Part shown: positions 23,365 through 36,239 of the stretch, in pieces | Layout: each line of letters opens with the position of its first letter | How positions within the stretch are numbered: position 1 is the first letter of the stretch | Origin: Rhabdophis nuchalis | Lineage: Eukaryota > Chordata > Lepidosauria > Squamata > Natricidae | Length of the DNA: 64,000 bases | Assembly: GCA_039707465.1 (NCBI GenBank) | Contig: CM077647.1 | Location: 120,694,610 to 120,758,609, forward strand | Direction of reading: 5' to 3' | Made by a program: the position numbers and the translations under genes | Notes under the pieces: model-generated | What the model was told of the DNA's origin: nothing | Seen by the model: only the letters and a program-made list of their open reading frames with translations | Database searches by the model: none

Positions 23365-24116
23365 GTCTGAAGGAATATCATCTACTGTCCCCAACATTGT
23401 AAAGTTTCGTGGAAATGCTGATATACAGTAAGGTCAGCTAGTGATGGTTCTGCCTTTTTTGAAATCTTGCAAACAATGTTATACTGCAACATCTGCGGCA
23501 ATTCAGTTTAAAGACCTAGAGAGCTCACTGCTATCCTGTTGCTGCTTTTTGCTCTCTGTTAAAAAAAAAAACCCCAGATGCTTGATGAAAAATACAGGGA
23601 TGAACCTTATTAGGAAATAGATTTCACAGACAATATATTTCTAAAACTCTATTAAAAAATAACACTAATCGGGCTTTTAAACAGTCCATCCACATTCCAA
23701 TATATGAATAAAACATTTCATTTCTCATTGTACTGTTTTGGCTTTCTGCCCTATGCACATGCATACCCAATATGCTGCTTCCTTCAAGTTCAGCATCATC
23801 AGGCAAAGTAAATAAGTAAGGAATATTACAGTAATGAAAATACAGCTATTCATTCTCTACTGCTCCCTACATTTGTATCCTTGCAAATCATTCTTGCTTT
23901 CCATATAGCCATATATTGCTTGCTTTTATTATTTAAGCTTGTCAAAATCCCTTTCTGTGGGTTTCATCAATTCCCTCCTATCTCAGCTTCCTATATTTTA
24001 TCATTCCCAAGCCATTTACTCATACACTTTGCAAATTATCCTCATTCATTCATTGTTTCTGCAATATCAAACTTTCTCAAACTCCCCTTAAAATTCAGAA
24101 TTACCATAGGACAATA
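23365..24116. other. Intergenic, nothing recognised
   Basis: AT-rich sequence with an A homopolymer near 23562. No exon or repeat end was recognised. Confidence 0.55.
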
Positions 24117-24124
24117 AACTATGG

Positions 24125-24495
24125 CAGTGATGGCTAACCTTTTGTGGCTCGCTTGCCAAAAGCAGGGAGTGCAGGGGAGTCGTGCATGGGCGTGCCACAC
24201 CCATAAAGCTATGTGCGTGACCCCCTGCTTTTGGTGTGCTTTTTTGGCCCTCCCCAGGCTCCAGAGGCTTTCTAGGAGCCTGGAGAGGGTGAAAACAGCC
24301 TCCCCCACCACCTCCAGCAGCTTCAGGAGCTTCCCTGAAGCCTCCAGAGGGTGAAAAATGGCCTCAAAAGAAGGTCTAAATCAGCTGGCCAGCGCACACA
24401 TGCGTGCTGGAGCTGACAGGGCAATGCCTCGCATGCCTTAAGAAATGGTTCCATGTGCCACCCATGGCACCCGTGCCTTAGGTTCACCATCACGG
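24125..24495. mobile_element. hAT-like element, CAGTGATGG family
   Basis: Exact 8-bp duplication aactatgg at 24117-24124 and 24496-24503. The ends cagtgatggctaacc and ggttcaccatcacgg are inverted, with one change in the terminal CACTG. Internal GC-rich blocks (ccctccccaggctccagagg) are shared with 1725-2170. Confidence 0.9.
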
Positions 24496-24611
24496 AACTA
24501 TGGCAACAGAGACTGCTGAACCTACATCCATCAAAACATTTCTGGCTACCTCAGAAGGCCTCAGCTTTAGAAATTGTAATCTGTGGATTTGTCTTTTGAT
24601 AACATCAATAA

Positions 24612-25045
24612 ATTAGAACAGAACTGGAATGGATTTTGGAGGTGTTCTAGTACAATCCCTTGCTCAAGCAAGAGACCCATTACTATTTTAGACAAGCAGT
24701 TGTCCAGTCTCTTCTTAAAGTCCTCCAGTGATGAAGCACCCACAACTTCTGAAGGCAAGCTGTTCCAGTGGTTAATTGTTCTCATTGTTTCTCCTCAATT
24801 CCAGGTTGCTCCTCTCCTTGATTAGTTTCCATCCATTGTCTCTTCTCTTGCCTTCTGGTGCTTTAGAAAATAAAGCACCTCTTCTTTCTGGGAGTCCCTC
24901 AAATATTGGAATACCACTATCATGTCACCTCTAGTCTTTCTTTTCTCTAGACTAGCCATACCCAAATCCTACAACCATTATTCCTATTTTTAGTCTCCAG
25001 GCCTTTAATAATCTTAGTTGCTCTTCTCTTCATTTTTTCCAAAGT
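24612..25045 (-). mobile_element. CR1 LINE 3' portion, older copy
   Basis: On the minus strand the fragment encodes MRTINHWNSLPSEVVGASSL, EDFKKRLDN, the C-terminal tail of the CR1 ORF. Upstream parts (tgctcttctcttcatttttt on plus) correspond to the LERVQRRATK region. It is more diverged than the copies at 17.6, 18.6, 22.6 and 62 kb. Confidence 0.8.
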
Positions 25046-26371
25046 CATTTGTTAATTGGGAAAGATGTTACCAGTCTTCTCCTAATATTGAGTTAACACT
25101 CAGCATAACTTGACTGGAAGGACTAAGAACCATCAATTTAGAGCTGCTCCAAATTATTCTGCTTTATCTTTCTGCAAAGAGCTTCACTGTCAACTTAAGT
25201 AGGTTTATGTAATATGCTAAGCTATAAACTATGATTTACAAACCACAATGGCTGTGTTTGTGCATCACACTCTCAGAATAAAAAACTTCATGTTCTGGTT
25301 GAGGGTGATACAGGAATCCAGGCATAGTTATCAATCTTGATCAAGTAAATTCACGCACTTCGAAGGGATTATTAATGCTTTACATATGAATACATCTCAG
25401 ACCATTTGATAGCTTATGGACATACTCAGTTTACAGAATGTACAAGTTGTTAGAAGTATGCATTCATGAAGTATAATCACAATGAACCAGATTACAGAAG
25501 AATGCTTACCATGGATTAAGGAAAAAGCCTCTGCTCTTAAAGAGGTTCACACTTATTATGGCCGCACTCAAGAGTTACTTGGTTCTGTTTGTGGCACAGA
25601 CAGAACCAAGATTGTAGGGCAATGCAGATGATCCTTCTTTCTGGCAAGAATTGGGAAGCATTACATGGCTCAAACTGACTCACCAATTTCAGATATAAAA
25701 CTTCTAGTTCTCTTGGAGTAATAACAGATGTTAGATCACATATTTGGCAAATACATACATGCTCTCCCTCCGCCCAGCAGCCAGGTGTGACCTTATTCAT
25801 AAAGGCATGTGTGGAGGCTTCTTGGATTTCAAGAACTTCCTAATTTTGCAAACCTCTGGCTATCTTTGCTGTGCTATTGCAGGTGTTAAGGCTATTTTCC
25901 AAAATGTTACTTAACAAAGCAGCCACATTCCATACTACTCTGCTGAAGACTTGGCAAGTACTGCTGCTCCTGAACCTACAGAGGTAAAGATCTGGGAATT
26001 TCCCACAGTACCTCTTGAGGTAGAATACAGTCCTACAGTCTAGGTTTGTTGCCAAAGAATCACTGCTTTGGGGCGTACGATAAAAAAGGGAGAAAGTACC
26101 ATCACAGGATCTTGAGATATCCCAGTTATTTTTCCTACATCCTGTCTTGACTCTTAAGTTGCTGATAGTGACACAGACAAGGTCATCAATTCTGACTTGA
26201 AATGGAAGCGATGGTGACTAGGGAAGACGTCTTTGAGTAAGACTGGCTTAATTTTTGTGCAGGACAGTTTCCTGTTGAGGGAAATCACAAGGGAAAGGAA
26301 AGAAGACCGTGAGAAATAGCCCAAATCTCAGGGTTCTAGAAAACCCAATGCCTGAAAGACTTTTGCTATTA
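25046..26371. other. Intergenic, nothing recognised
   Basis: Moderate GC and short open frames, with no family recognised. I looked for splice-flanked exons resembling GOSR2 or other genes and found none. Confidence 0.5.
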
Positions 26372-26727
26372 CAGGTAATTCTTGACTTATGACCACAAAG
26401 GAGTCCAACATTTATGTTGCTAAGCAAGATGTTTGTTAAGTGAGTTTTAGTCTATTTTACATTTCTTGCCACCGTTGTTAAGTGAGTATCATGGTTATTA
26501 AGTGAATTTAGCTGCCCCATTGACTTTGGTTGTCAAAAGGTTGCGAAGGGTGATCACGGAACCCTGGGACACAATCACCATGATAAATACTTTCCATTTT
26601 GATCCATTTCCTCTTTCCAAATTTTGATCATGTGACTACAAGGATGAAGCAACAGTCATAAGTGTGAGAAACTGTGATAAGTCACTTTTGTAGAACCATT
26701 GTAACTTCGAATGGTCACTAAACACTA
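26372..26727 (+). mobile_element. gtagtcctcgacttac-family element
   Basis: Starts caggtaattcttgacttatg, continues gttgctaagcaagatg and tgttaagtgagtttta, cattgactttggttgtcaaa, and ends gtaacttcgaatggtcacta. This is nearly full length compared with 7567-7935. Confidence 0.7.
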
Positions 26728-26729
26728 TC

Positions 26730-27720
26730 CACTCTACCCACTCAACAGCTTTTTTTATGATTAAGTCACCAATCAACTCCATCTGGCTCTTCTGGTGCAC
26801 TATCATCACTACTAAGGAAATGACCCCCCAAAAAGAGAAGCTATTCTGTCTTTTATTTCTTAAGATTTTCTGTGGGGTGGAGGAAGAGAAAACATGCAAG
26901 GAATTGCTAGAAAGTGAAGTGAGTCCAAGTAGAAGACCAAAACCTCCTGTAAAAATAGGTTGAACACCAGTAGGACTATTAGAGAAATTCAGACCAGGTT
27001 TCTTATTTATAGATAATCTCCAGACAAAATACAAGCAATACAAATGTATATAAAGAAGCAATTCCGGACTGGATTATAATCAGCCATACGCAAGACCTAA
27101 ATTTGGGCAATGCAGTCTATGTCAGACTGAGGGCTGCACCAAGAATTTTATTAAGTTTATGCGATATAAAATGCAAATGAAACGAAAAATAATAGGAAAA
27201 TAGGGAAGGGAAAGAAAAGGGGAAGGGAGGTGTAGGATAAAGGGAGAAATAAAAAGAAAGCATTGACTTCCAACTTTTTTTCAGCAGAGTACAAAATAGA
27301 ATTGCAGTCTCTATGTCAACTACGAAACGCTCTACTTTTTACTTTATTAATTTAACAGTATTAGTCAGTTCTATTACAACTAGATTAACCAGCAAAATCC
27401 AAAATCAAGATTTTGGTTTCCCCCCCCTATCTCAAGCACAAAGTCCAATCGAAATTTTGTCTAATTAAAACAGTCTATTTTGCTGTCTCTGCTAATACTG
27501 TATATAATTAATATGGCATCAGAATCCACCATGTGTCCTGTGATACAAAATCCCTTTAGCTTCTAAATTCTACCGACCAAGAAGACCTATTAGGTCAGAC
27601 AGGAATATATTTGTTACCTGAAATGGAAATCCAGTTCCGTGATTTTGTGCTGCATAGGAGCGCCCCCCCCCTTTTAAAAAAAATTCTCCATCACTTTGTT
27701 ACAAGGATGGGCAACTTTGC
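26730..27720. other. Intergenic, nothing recognised
   Basis: Purine-rich patches (27160-27260) and a C run near 27420. No exon or repeat terminus was recognised. Confidence 0.5.
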
Positions 27721-28254
27721 TTAGGTGCTGGTGACCATCTTTAAGACGCTCCATGGCATAGGGCCTAGTTATCTGCAGGACCATCTCCTACCACATACTT
27801 CCCTTCGACCGGTCCGCTCCCACAGGGAGGGCCTCCTCAGGGTGCCATCAGCCGGTCAATGCCGGCTGGCGATGCCCAGGGGAAGGGCATTCTCTGTGGC
27901 GGGTCTGACCCTCTGGAATGGCCTACCCCCTGAACTTCGCACCATCACAGACCTTTGCCTTTTTCGCCGATCACTAAAAACGCACTTTTTCCACCTAGCT
28001 GGCCTAGCTTAGAGTTAGATTTTAGTCTATATTTTAGCTTAGATTTTAGATTTGAGGATATTTTTAATGGATTGGTAGAGATTTTAATATTTTTAGTTCA
28101 ACTTTTTAGCACAGGCTATCTAATTTAATCGTATTTTATCATTGTATTGTATTCATTGTTGTTGTCATGGTAATTTAATTCCCTGTGCACCGCCCTGAGT
28201 CCATTCGGAGATAGGAGCGGTATACAAATCCAATAAACTGTAAACTGTAAACTG
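27721..28254 (+). mobile_element. L2 LINE, 5'-truncated 3' end
   Basis: Encodes the last 95 codons of the L2 ORF ([50 protein letters not shown]) to a stop at 28010-28012. The 3'UTR includes ccctgtgcaccgccctgagt and ends at (aaactgt)n near 28254. The reading frame is undamaged over the retained part, so this is a fairly young copy. Confidence 0.85.
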
Positions 28255-28259
28255 AAACT

Positions 28260-30360
28260 TGATCTTGCTCTTTTAGAGTGCAATAGGACTTGCACTTCAG
28301 CAGAACAACTGGGGTCAGGATGCAATCATGTGAACCTAAACTAAAAGAGAGTGAGCAATGTGAAATCACCTAATGGTAATGGAAAGAAATGCATGTTTAC
28401 AACCTCCATCTCCTTCTCCCTATTCCTATTCCTAATTCTGTAAGCACTTCTTTTGTTTCTTGGAGGTTTCTCACTGTAATCTTTCTGCATTGCACCAGAC
28501 TGTTTTTTTTTTTTTACTGTAGTATGCTGTATTACCTTAATTTACTTTCTTGCTCATCCTGCACACTTATTTTTATTGAGCGTATTTAATATCTCTCTCA
28601 GCCATAATCAAAATTGCCTTTTCCCCAGGATGATCTAAAAGAAATGTATCATCTCCATTTCACTGTAATGAATTTCTGTAATCACAAAGCAATTTCTATA
28701 AGTGATTTAATAACAAAACATAGTTGAAACTTCAGACCAAATCTAATTAACAAAGAAAGATGGGTTGCTGCAACGAGCAGATGCAATAAAAGTAGAAAAC
28801 GTACCTGTGGTTTTTTTTTTTTAAGTCACCTTAAAATAGGGAGAGATCAAATAAACAAAATTATTGTTTGGAAATTCCAAAACTATTTTCCTTTAATAGT
28901 TGTAGGACAAGTGAATTTGACTTAATCAAAGGGAGTCAGCAGAACTTACATCATTTCCCTTTTCTTTTTATTTATGATGGTGGGAGTTTTAGAAAGGAAA
29001 ATAGGCCTGTTTAGTTAAGGGGGTGTGGGCTGAACTCTAACAAACACACACCCTTCTGCCATTAAATCAAATCCTGCTCAATTTGGGCAGCATGACAGTG
29101 GAGGCTTTAGGACTGCCAAAGGGACCATGTTTCCCTTGGTTGCTCAATCCTGATTTACAGGGTCAAAGATCAAAGCCAATACTCTGAATGGAGCCCATAA
29201 GCCCACCAGCAGGATGGAAGTGACAGGATCTACTTATCTATCTAGTCACAGCTCTATCAAATAAGGACTCAAACAATTGAACTCTGTTCCTGCTGAGGCC
29301 CTCTGATTTGTCTTCAAAGGCACATCCACATGTCCCTCTAACATTGCTTGATGGTGCCTTGCTACCTGTTCTTTAAGGGTGTATCTGTTGGCTGCAGCCT
29401 TCTTCTCATTCGCAGCCCACCCATAAGGTCAGTTAACTTTTCTGATCTGACAAAGAGGTAACATTTTTCATCTTCCTCCAACATACCTGCTGCTTTATGC
29501 AAGATTTGTGACAATTTGGTAGCGACTGAATCTTCTGCTCAGTTGCTATTGGCAGTTTTGGGTTGCTGCCTGCATGCCCTTTTCTCTCTGGCTGCCACTG
29601 GTTTGCCTTTATGACCATTCTGGCTTTTGTTCTGACTGACATGACACCTGGAGAGAAACAGCAGCAGCACCCAAGATGACTGGAGGAGGCAGTAGACTTT
29701 CTAACATGACCACCCTATCAGATAATAATAAATGTCCTGCAGGCAGATTACTCTGCTGTAGCATCCCCCAGAGCAAATTGGCTGATGGGGGGGGGGGGAT
29801 TGTTTCAGCATGGATCTGACAGGTCAATTGCTCAGATTGCACAGCAGTTTGATGGGTCCATGCTCTAACCCTCTGGTCCAAGCTTGCCTCCTTCCTCATA
29901 GCCAACCTACTTCAGCAGGAGAGACTGAAAGACGTTATTTTTCTTCTGATTGGCATATTCACCAGTCACTACACCTTAACTTTCTTTGCAGTAAACAGGA
30001 CAATGGCCTTTTTTTAACCAAGCAGATGTCAATTGGTTGAACAATTTCTATTTGGCATACTATAGCTGGTTAGTGACAATAAAGATTATATTTAAAAAAC
30101 ATATCATTGTTCTACTGGACTCCAGGAATATATATTCATCCAGCAGCCTAGGTATCCATGTGGAGTAATCCTACTATATATGAGCTCCAAAAATTATACA
30201 GCTACTAAACAGCAGCATTAAGTTAGAGGTCACTTGGACTATTGCAACCCAAGTACAGTAAGTCTAAACTGCCTGTGTGAAATAAATATTTATTTTTTTC
30301 TCGTAAATTAGGAGTCATTTGGCTATTGCACACTATATAAAGAAATAAAGTTAAATTTTA
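28260..30360. other. Intergenic with one probable decayed L2 piece
   Basis: The segment 29155-29235 (ggtcaaagatcaaagccaat and cccataagcccaccagcagg) resembles the minus-strand L2 region 'ggtgataaccaacaccttg'. The rest shows no recognisable element. T and G homopolymers occur at 28502 and 29788. Confidence 0.45.
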
Positions 30361-30417
<57 letters not shown>

Positions 30418-30458
30418 CTATCTCTATCTCTATCTCTATCTCTATCTCTATCTCTATC

Positions 30459-30555
<97 letters not shown>
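30361..30555. repeat. (TATC)n microsatellite with a (TATCTC)n core
   Basis: About 195 bases of tatc repeats on both sides of a central (ctctat)n hexamer block at about 30416-30462. Very regular, so probably highly polymorphic. Confidence 0.98.
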
Positions 30556-30624
30556 GAAGACTAATTATCACAGCTCCTGTGAAGAGGTCCCTTTAAGGGG
30601 AGGAGACTCAACGTCATCCCACAT

Positions 30625-30659
30625 ATACATATATATATATATGTGTGTTAGAAAAATTC

Positions 30660-30705
<46 letters not shown>
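30625..30705. repeat. TA/TG/CA inverted dinucleotide tract
   Basis: A run of (ta)n and tgtgtgttagaa is followed by aaa and ttctaacacacac, (ca)n and (ta)n, forming a near-perfect hairpin around 30652. Confidence 0.95.
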
Positions 30706-31285
30706 CTTTCCTCCTTATGAAAGATACAAACATTTATTTAAACAATACACAAAACACAATATTATTTTAAAATCCAGAATAATATAACTTTCTTAATCAT
30801 AACACTCAACATACCAATATGAATCACGGTAATTACAATTTGTTTCCTTAGCCTAGTAACACCAATTAGGACCTTTGCCACTTCTCAAGTCACTTTAGGA
30901 CTGCCACCACAGAAAAAATGTAGGCTAGATGAATCCATAACAGCTTCCATTTCAGGAAGGGAGCTTCTGGTAATCCCACTGCTTCAGCCATGATCCATCT
31001 TTTCCCTTAAAAGGAAGGATGAAGACAAGCTAAACTAGATTATTTCTCTTTAGCTCTGCCCGTGACTCTTTCTTCTATGAACTGGCAGAGTGTGGGCAAA
31101 ATGTCGCCGATGTGGTGGGGGATCAGCTTGTACCAGCTTCATTTCTTGTTTTGGCCTTGAAGGTAATTTCAAGATGCAGGCAAAGTGGAGCCAATTCTGT
31201 TGGAACTCCCACAGTAAAGCTAGTAAGATTCACTTGTACTTTCAAGCAAAATGGTGAGACCATAGGAGAGTAATACTATAGTAAG
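30706..31285. other. Intergenic, nothing recognised
   Basis: No exon or repeat signature recognised. Confidence 0.5.
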
Positions 31286-31445
31286 AACCATGGTGGTACA
31301 GTGGCTTGAAGAAGTATTGCAGGTTAATTCTGCCAACTGCTAGGAGTTTGATCCTGAGGGGCTCAAGGTTGACTCAGCCTTCCATCCTTTGGTTGGTAAA
31401 CTGTGAAGTGGTACTTAAGTCAAAGTGTTAAGTGCTGTTGCTAAT
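31286..31445 (+). mobile_element. tRNA-derived SINE (Sauria-SINE-like), worn
   Basis: The head accatggtggtacagtggct includes an A-box-like tggtacagtgg (31293-31303), and gagtttgatcc near 31344 is a degenerate B box. The body has ctcaaggttgactcagcctt and ccatcctttggttggtaaac, and the tail has agtgctgttgcta. It corresponds to a squamate tRNA-derived SINE whose 3' end is shared with a LINE. Poor box conservation suggests it is no longer transcribed. Confidence 0.75.
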
Positions 31446-31447
31446 GT

Positions 31448-31845
31448 ATTTATTTCTATGACAAGATTCTCCCTTTAAATTCAGAGTGGATTCATCCAGC
31501 AATTGCGCCAATGTGACAGTAATGATTGTCATGCTATAGTATTTGTACGTCACAAATGGGAAGTACCTTAGCATATATGGATGTAAAATATGTCAGTGAT
31601 GAACATTTATCTTTACTCTGCATAAATTAAATAATGTATTTATTAAATAAATATTAAATAAATATGTTGAACTGTAAACTTTAGTGGCCCAACGTTATTG
31701 TTTAGAAATTGTGCATTAATGTAGATAGAGTTTCTGTTTCAGTTAATATTATGGATATGTCATAGTTCTCATTGTTCTCACTTCCTGAATTATGATACTT
31801 AAAGCTAATAAGAATAATTAGTATCTCATTAGTATTTACCTCACT
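31448..31845. other. Intergenic, nothing recognised
   Basis: AT-rich with a few ATTAAATAAATA runs near 31640. No feature recognised. Confidence 0.5.
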
Positions 31846-31847
31846 TA

Positions 31848-32312
31848 CCTAGCTATCTGCGGGATCGCATCCTGCCCCATACATCCCTGCAGCCGATTCG
31901 CTCCCACAGAGAGGGATTTCTCCGGGTGCCGTTCACTAGGCTATGCCAGTGGGCGACGCCCAGGGGAAGGGCCTTCTCTGTGGCGGGCCCAACCCTCTGG
32001 AACGACCTTCCCCCCGAAATTAGAACAACTACGGACCTCCGCTCCTTCCGTCAAAAACTAAAACCTCATTTCTGCTGCCTGGCCGGCTTGGGGTAATTGA
32101 ACTGTTTTATTAGGGTTTTTTAGGGGTTTAGTTTTAGTTGGTTTGGGATTTTAGCGCAAAGTTTAAGTTTAATTCATTTTAATATTGTATTTATGCTTGT
32201 GGTTTTATACATGTATTTTTAAATTCCCTGTGCACCGCCTCGAGTCCCTTCGGGGAGAGAGAGCGGTTTATAAATTAAAATTATTAAAATTATTATTATT
32301 ATTACTTCTCTC
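31848..32312 (+). mobile_element. L2 LINE, 5'-truncated 3' end
   Basis: Starts abruptly at acctagctatctgcgggatc, in the SYLRD region of the L2 ORF. It continues through ccttctctgtggcgggccca and ends in aattattattattattac. The last coding part and 3'UTR (gtgcaccgcctcgagtccct) match the plus-strand L2 at 19957-21112 closely. Confidence 0.88.
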
Positions 32313-32314
32313 TA

Positions 32315-32713
32315 AGCATGAATCTGTTCAAGCAGGCTAAATTTTTGATGGTCAGTCATTGTTTTCCTGGAACTTTGCCAATGTGGTTTGCTATTACCAT
32401 CTTTCAGGATGATTTTTTAAAAACCTTTTCAGTTTAATTCACATGCATAGGATTCTCCCCTCCCCACAATAGTCTCTCATCTTCGCCTTAACTAGTTGCC
32501 ACCCTGCTTAGCTTTCCTGAGATCATCCAAAGTCAGCCAGGGACTGCCTTCAGCCCATTCCCAGTTTACCTAATTTAAAATTACAAAGATTATTATAAGT
32601 GAAAAAAATATTTTAAAGATCCAAATTATTCAACAGCTATATTTATAAGTATGATTTAATGTTCAAAAAGTACAATTCAGAAATCTTATGGCTCTTTCTA
32701 AAAGCATACAATA
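32315..32713. other. Intergenic, nothing recognised
   Basis: AT-rich; no exon or repeat terminus recognised. Confidence 0.5.
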
Positions 32714-33134
32714 CAGTGGTGGGTTTCAAATTTTTTAGAACCTACTCTCTAGATGTGGCCTATTTTGTGGCCGTGGCTTGGCAGTCATGTGACAGGGTGG
32801 GAGTGGCACTTTTTAAAATGTGGTGAAACTCATTTAACAACGCTCTTGCTTAGCAACCAAAATTTTGGACTCAATTATGATGATAAATTCTTCCTTCCTT
32901 CCTTCCTTCCTTCCTTCCTTCCTTCCTTCCTTCCTTCCTTCCTTCCTTCCTTCCTTCCTTCCTTCCTTCCTTCCCTTTCCTTTCCTTTCCTTTCCTTTCC
33001 TTCCCGTTGGGTCACTGGCAGCGGTGGGCCAGATTTACTTCCAGGTACGCCGGTGGAACCCCCTCTCACCGGTTCTCTAAATTTCACCAACCGGCTCTCC
33101 CGAGTAGGTGCGAGCCTGCAGAAACCCACCACTG
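32714..33134. mobile_element. hAT-like composite element, CAGTGGTGGGTTTCA family (copy 1)
   Basis: The ends cagtggtgggtttca and aaacccaccactg form a 13-14 bp inverted repeat. Inside are an inverted piece of the gtagtcctcgacttac-family element (ttgcttagcaaccaaaattt), a (TTCC)n/(TTTCC)n microsatellite at 32889-33005, then ccggttctctaaatttcacc. A closely similar copy at 57325-57773 has a perfect target duplication; here the flanks do not match clearly. Confidence 0.85.
32889..33005. repeat. (TTCC)n then (TTTCC)n microsatellite
   Basis: Begins directly after gatgataaattc within the composite element and runs to tttccttcccgttgg. Confidence 0.97.
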
Positions 33135-36098
33135 TATATAAAAACATCGACAAACATAGAAGGCGGCTTTGGAGCTCAAATTTCTCAAAGTTCAAACTCT
33201 ACCCTAGATTATTTCTACAGATGTATTGGATCACAATCCAGCAGATGTATCCAAAACTATAATACTATATTACCATACCCCGTGGATACCCCTGAAAACC
33301 AGACAATTTCAGCAATGTTGCCTATGCAATAAGCATGAAGCCTAACGGACTGGAATAATGCTAGCTGATACAACCTTCAGCTTTGGTGATACAACCTGGA
33401 GCTTGCCTGCGCAGTGATTAGAACCTGCAGGGTTGCTCATATTTCAGGGGTTTAAAATATTAAAGTGCTCATTTCAAGTTTCAAAACCTTTCATATCATC
33501 TGGGTTATCGGTTTACCACAGCTCTCCAAAGGTAGACTGGTATGATTATTTATGTATGTCAAGAGCAAAGATAAGGAAAAGTCTTGCAGTTAAGGAATAT
33601 TTACGTCAGTGGGAATAGATGCAAAAGGAGATGCAGGACATCTGGAAAGTTACAAGTTGTTTGGGGTGAGTGCAGATAAATATTTTTCGCTCACCAATAT
33701 TCAGACCTACAGCAGAGAAGGTGAGCAGTCTGTAGCTCCAACATTTTGTTGTACATTGCCATTCAGATTCACTGGATTGTGAGATGGGCAGCCACATAAG
33801 TATGATGAATAAATGTCTCAATAAATAAGCAAATAAACCAATATCCCATATGCCCAGACTTAGTTTTTAAATTGTTCAGCAAGCAATATACTGAGGCATA
33901 CCCAGGGGGATTTTTGAGCAGGAAAGGAAAAGATAGCTGCAACTGGGGTGGGGCCCAACTACATAGAACATATACAAAATGGCTTCATATGAGCAGTACC
34001 ATTTACCCATCTTCATTTCCCTTCCCTCTCTTCCCCACCAACACTCTAGGTTTAAAAAGAAAGCAGCTGAAAATGCCCCCCCACCCCACCCGCCCGCCAA
34101 CTTTCCTTCTTCTCCGCTCCTTCCGGTTGTGCTCCTGCCTATGTATAGAAGCCACCTTCTGCAATGACCTGGTTCAAACACCAGAGGCTACAATGGTTGG
34201 GAAATGAGAACAAAGGCCAGCACATCTGGATGGCATCTGCAGGGAGGTTTCTGCTCTTGCCGGCTGCAGTGACTCACTAGAGTAAACTTCTATGTGAGTG
34301 ACTCAGGTATTTGCAGGAAATTCCACCAGGAGGGAATGCCATTTGCCAGCAATTTACTGCCCTTCTGCCCAGACTAGTCCAGTGATTGAGTAGTGAACCA
34401 TTTTCAGTGCTCTTGGCTTCCATTCAGCCTCAACCCCTGACATGCCTCATTCTGAGTAAGGGAATGAAACCAAATCAGGGGAGGGTCACCTGAAACCAGT
34501 ATGTTGCAGATTTTAAACAAGAAGAAACTTAACTTCTCCCCACCCTCCTCCCCTTCGGTACCATGTCATTTCGAGGCCTGGAGGCCTCCAACAGCACAGG
34601 TGCACAGGTGTGCGCTTGGCTTGCTCCAAGAAGGGATCAAGGAATTGCTGATGGGGAAAGTATGTGTGAAAGAGACATGCAAGTGACATTCTCTCTCTCT
34701 TACGCACATGCACACACACTGCAATCCCAGTCCTGCCAGCCTTACTTCTCATGTTTCCTCCTGCTCAAAGTGTAGAGGATGGCGGGTCAGGTTTAAACAT
34801 GAGAAATCTTCTGTGACTATTAGCCCCAAGGGGACCAGGTAGAATTCTTTCAGGACAGACAACAACTTGTCCCAAGAAATAATAATGGCTTGTGGTGCTC
34901 AACTTTGAACTCTTTGGTGTAACTAAAACCAAGGGGTGTGCCTTCAGGAATGTACAAGGATGGGATAACAGAATCATGCATTATACAAGGGAGCCTATAC
35001 CCAAATGTCTCTGGAGAAAAAGGCTACGTTATGTGACCTCATTACAGTTACCATTAAGTAAAGTGTAAAAGCATAACCTTCCTTCTTGGTGCCTGTCCAA
35101 AAATAAAGGCAATCTAGAGATGCAGTTCATGTCATGATCAGATGCAAGAACAATCTTTCAAAGTCTGGGCCACAATGAGCATAGTCACTAATCATAAGCA
35201 GGAGAATTTTAAAACAAATTCACATCAGGATTTCCAACATACTGTATAAGAAATGTGCCATGTATTATTTTAAAAAGAAAACTAAAGACAAATCTCTCTT
35301 ATATCTGAAAAGGCTTATTTTTATAGGAGGAAGATGCAAAAATCAAATAAGGAGGCCATGTTAAAATGCTTGTGTGTGCTCTTATGAGGATCAACTCAGA
35401 AGATGATGCACTGGAGAGGTAACTGAAGCCTGGAAAGCCTTCTTTATATCCTATAGATCCAATGCTGGATCGCTATAGATGAGAATAGTCAATCTGACAC
35501 TTCCCAAGTATTTTGGATTAAGTTCTCATGCTCATCGTCATTATTTCTGCTTGCTTACTGGGAACTGTAGATCCAAATATCTAAAAAGCATGAATATACT
35601 AATTGCTTACATAGTGCCATGTATTATTTTTAAAGAATAAAATTAAAGACCTTCATGAATGCCCCTTAGCAGTCCAAAGACTTGATGAAAACTCTTCAGT
35701 CTCATAACACACGGACAGACTCAACCATAGTCTGAACTCTGAAACTCTGAATATCTTACACCAATCTATATATTTTTTTTAAATGCAAGGGAATTCATGG
35801 AAGCTTGGCAGTCAGACAAATTATCCATCAATAGAAATAAATCATATTTACATGCCATCCAAAGGAAATATTTTTTTAAAAAACCAAGAAGGAAATAAAC
35901 AAACAAACAAAACCTCCAGAACATAACTTCTTCATGAACCTACATTCAGATAAGCAGGGATTAATACTAGGCAAACAATAAAGCAACAAAAACTAATATC
36001 CTAATAAAGGAACTATCAAGGAGAAAACCATACCCCGCCAATATTGGCAGGGCAAGCTACTGTACTTACTGTAGGTGCTAACCTTACACTCACTAGGG
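33135..36098. other. Intergenic, nothing recognised
   Basis: Nearly 3 kb with only short open frames. A moderately GC-rich patch near 34060-34150 lacks CpG density for a promoter island. No repeat family recognised. Confidence 0.5.
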
Positions 36099-36236
36099 CT
36101 GATATCTCTGGAGTCTTTGGTGCTCTCTGATCTTGGTTGCTTGCTTGCTAATCTATCCAATTAGATAATATTAATTGGATAGATTAGCAAGCAAGCAAGC
36201 AAGATCAGAGAGCACCAAAGACTCCAGAGATATCAG
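36099..36236. repeat. Near-perfect 65-bp-arm palindrome
   Basis: The left arm (36099-36163) starts ctgatatctctggagtcttt and the right arm (36172-36236) ends with its complement. The spacer is gataatat. I count one mismatch between the arms (cttggttgc against cttgcttgc). The arm begins like a squamate dispersed sequence I have seen before (ggagtctttggtgctctctg) but I cannot name it. No coding potential and no certain target duplication. Confidence 0.95.
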
Positions 36237-36239
36237 TAT

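Noticed and set aside
25536..26055. Possible exon cluster in unique, moderately GC-rich sequence
   Set aside because: No family resemblance in either strand and no consistent splice-flanked frame; I could not support a gene here.
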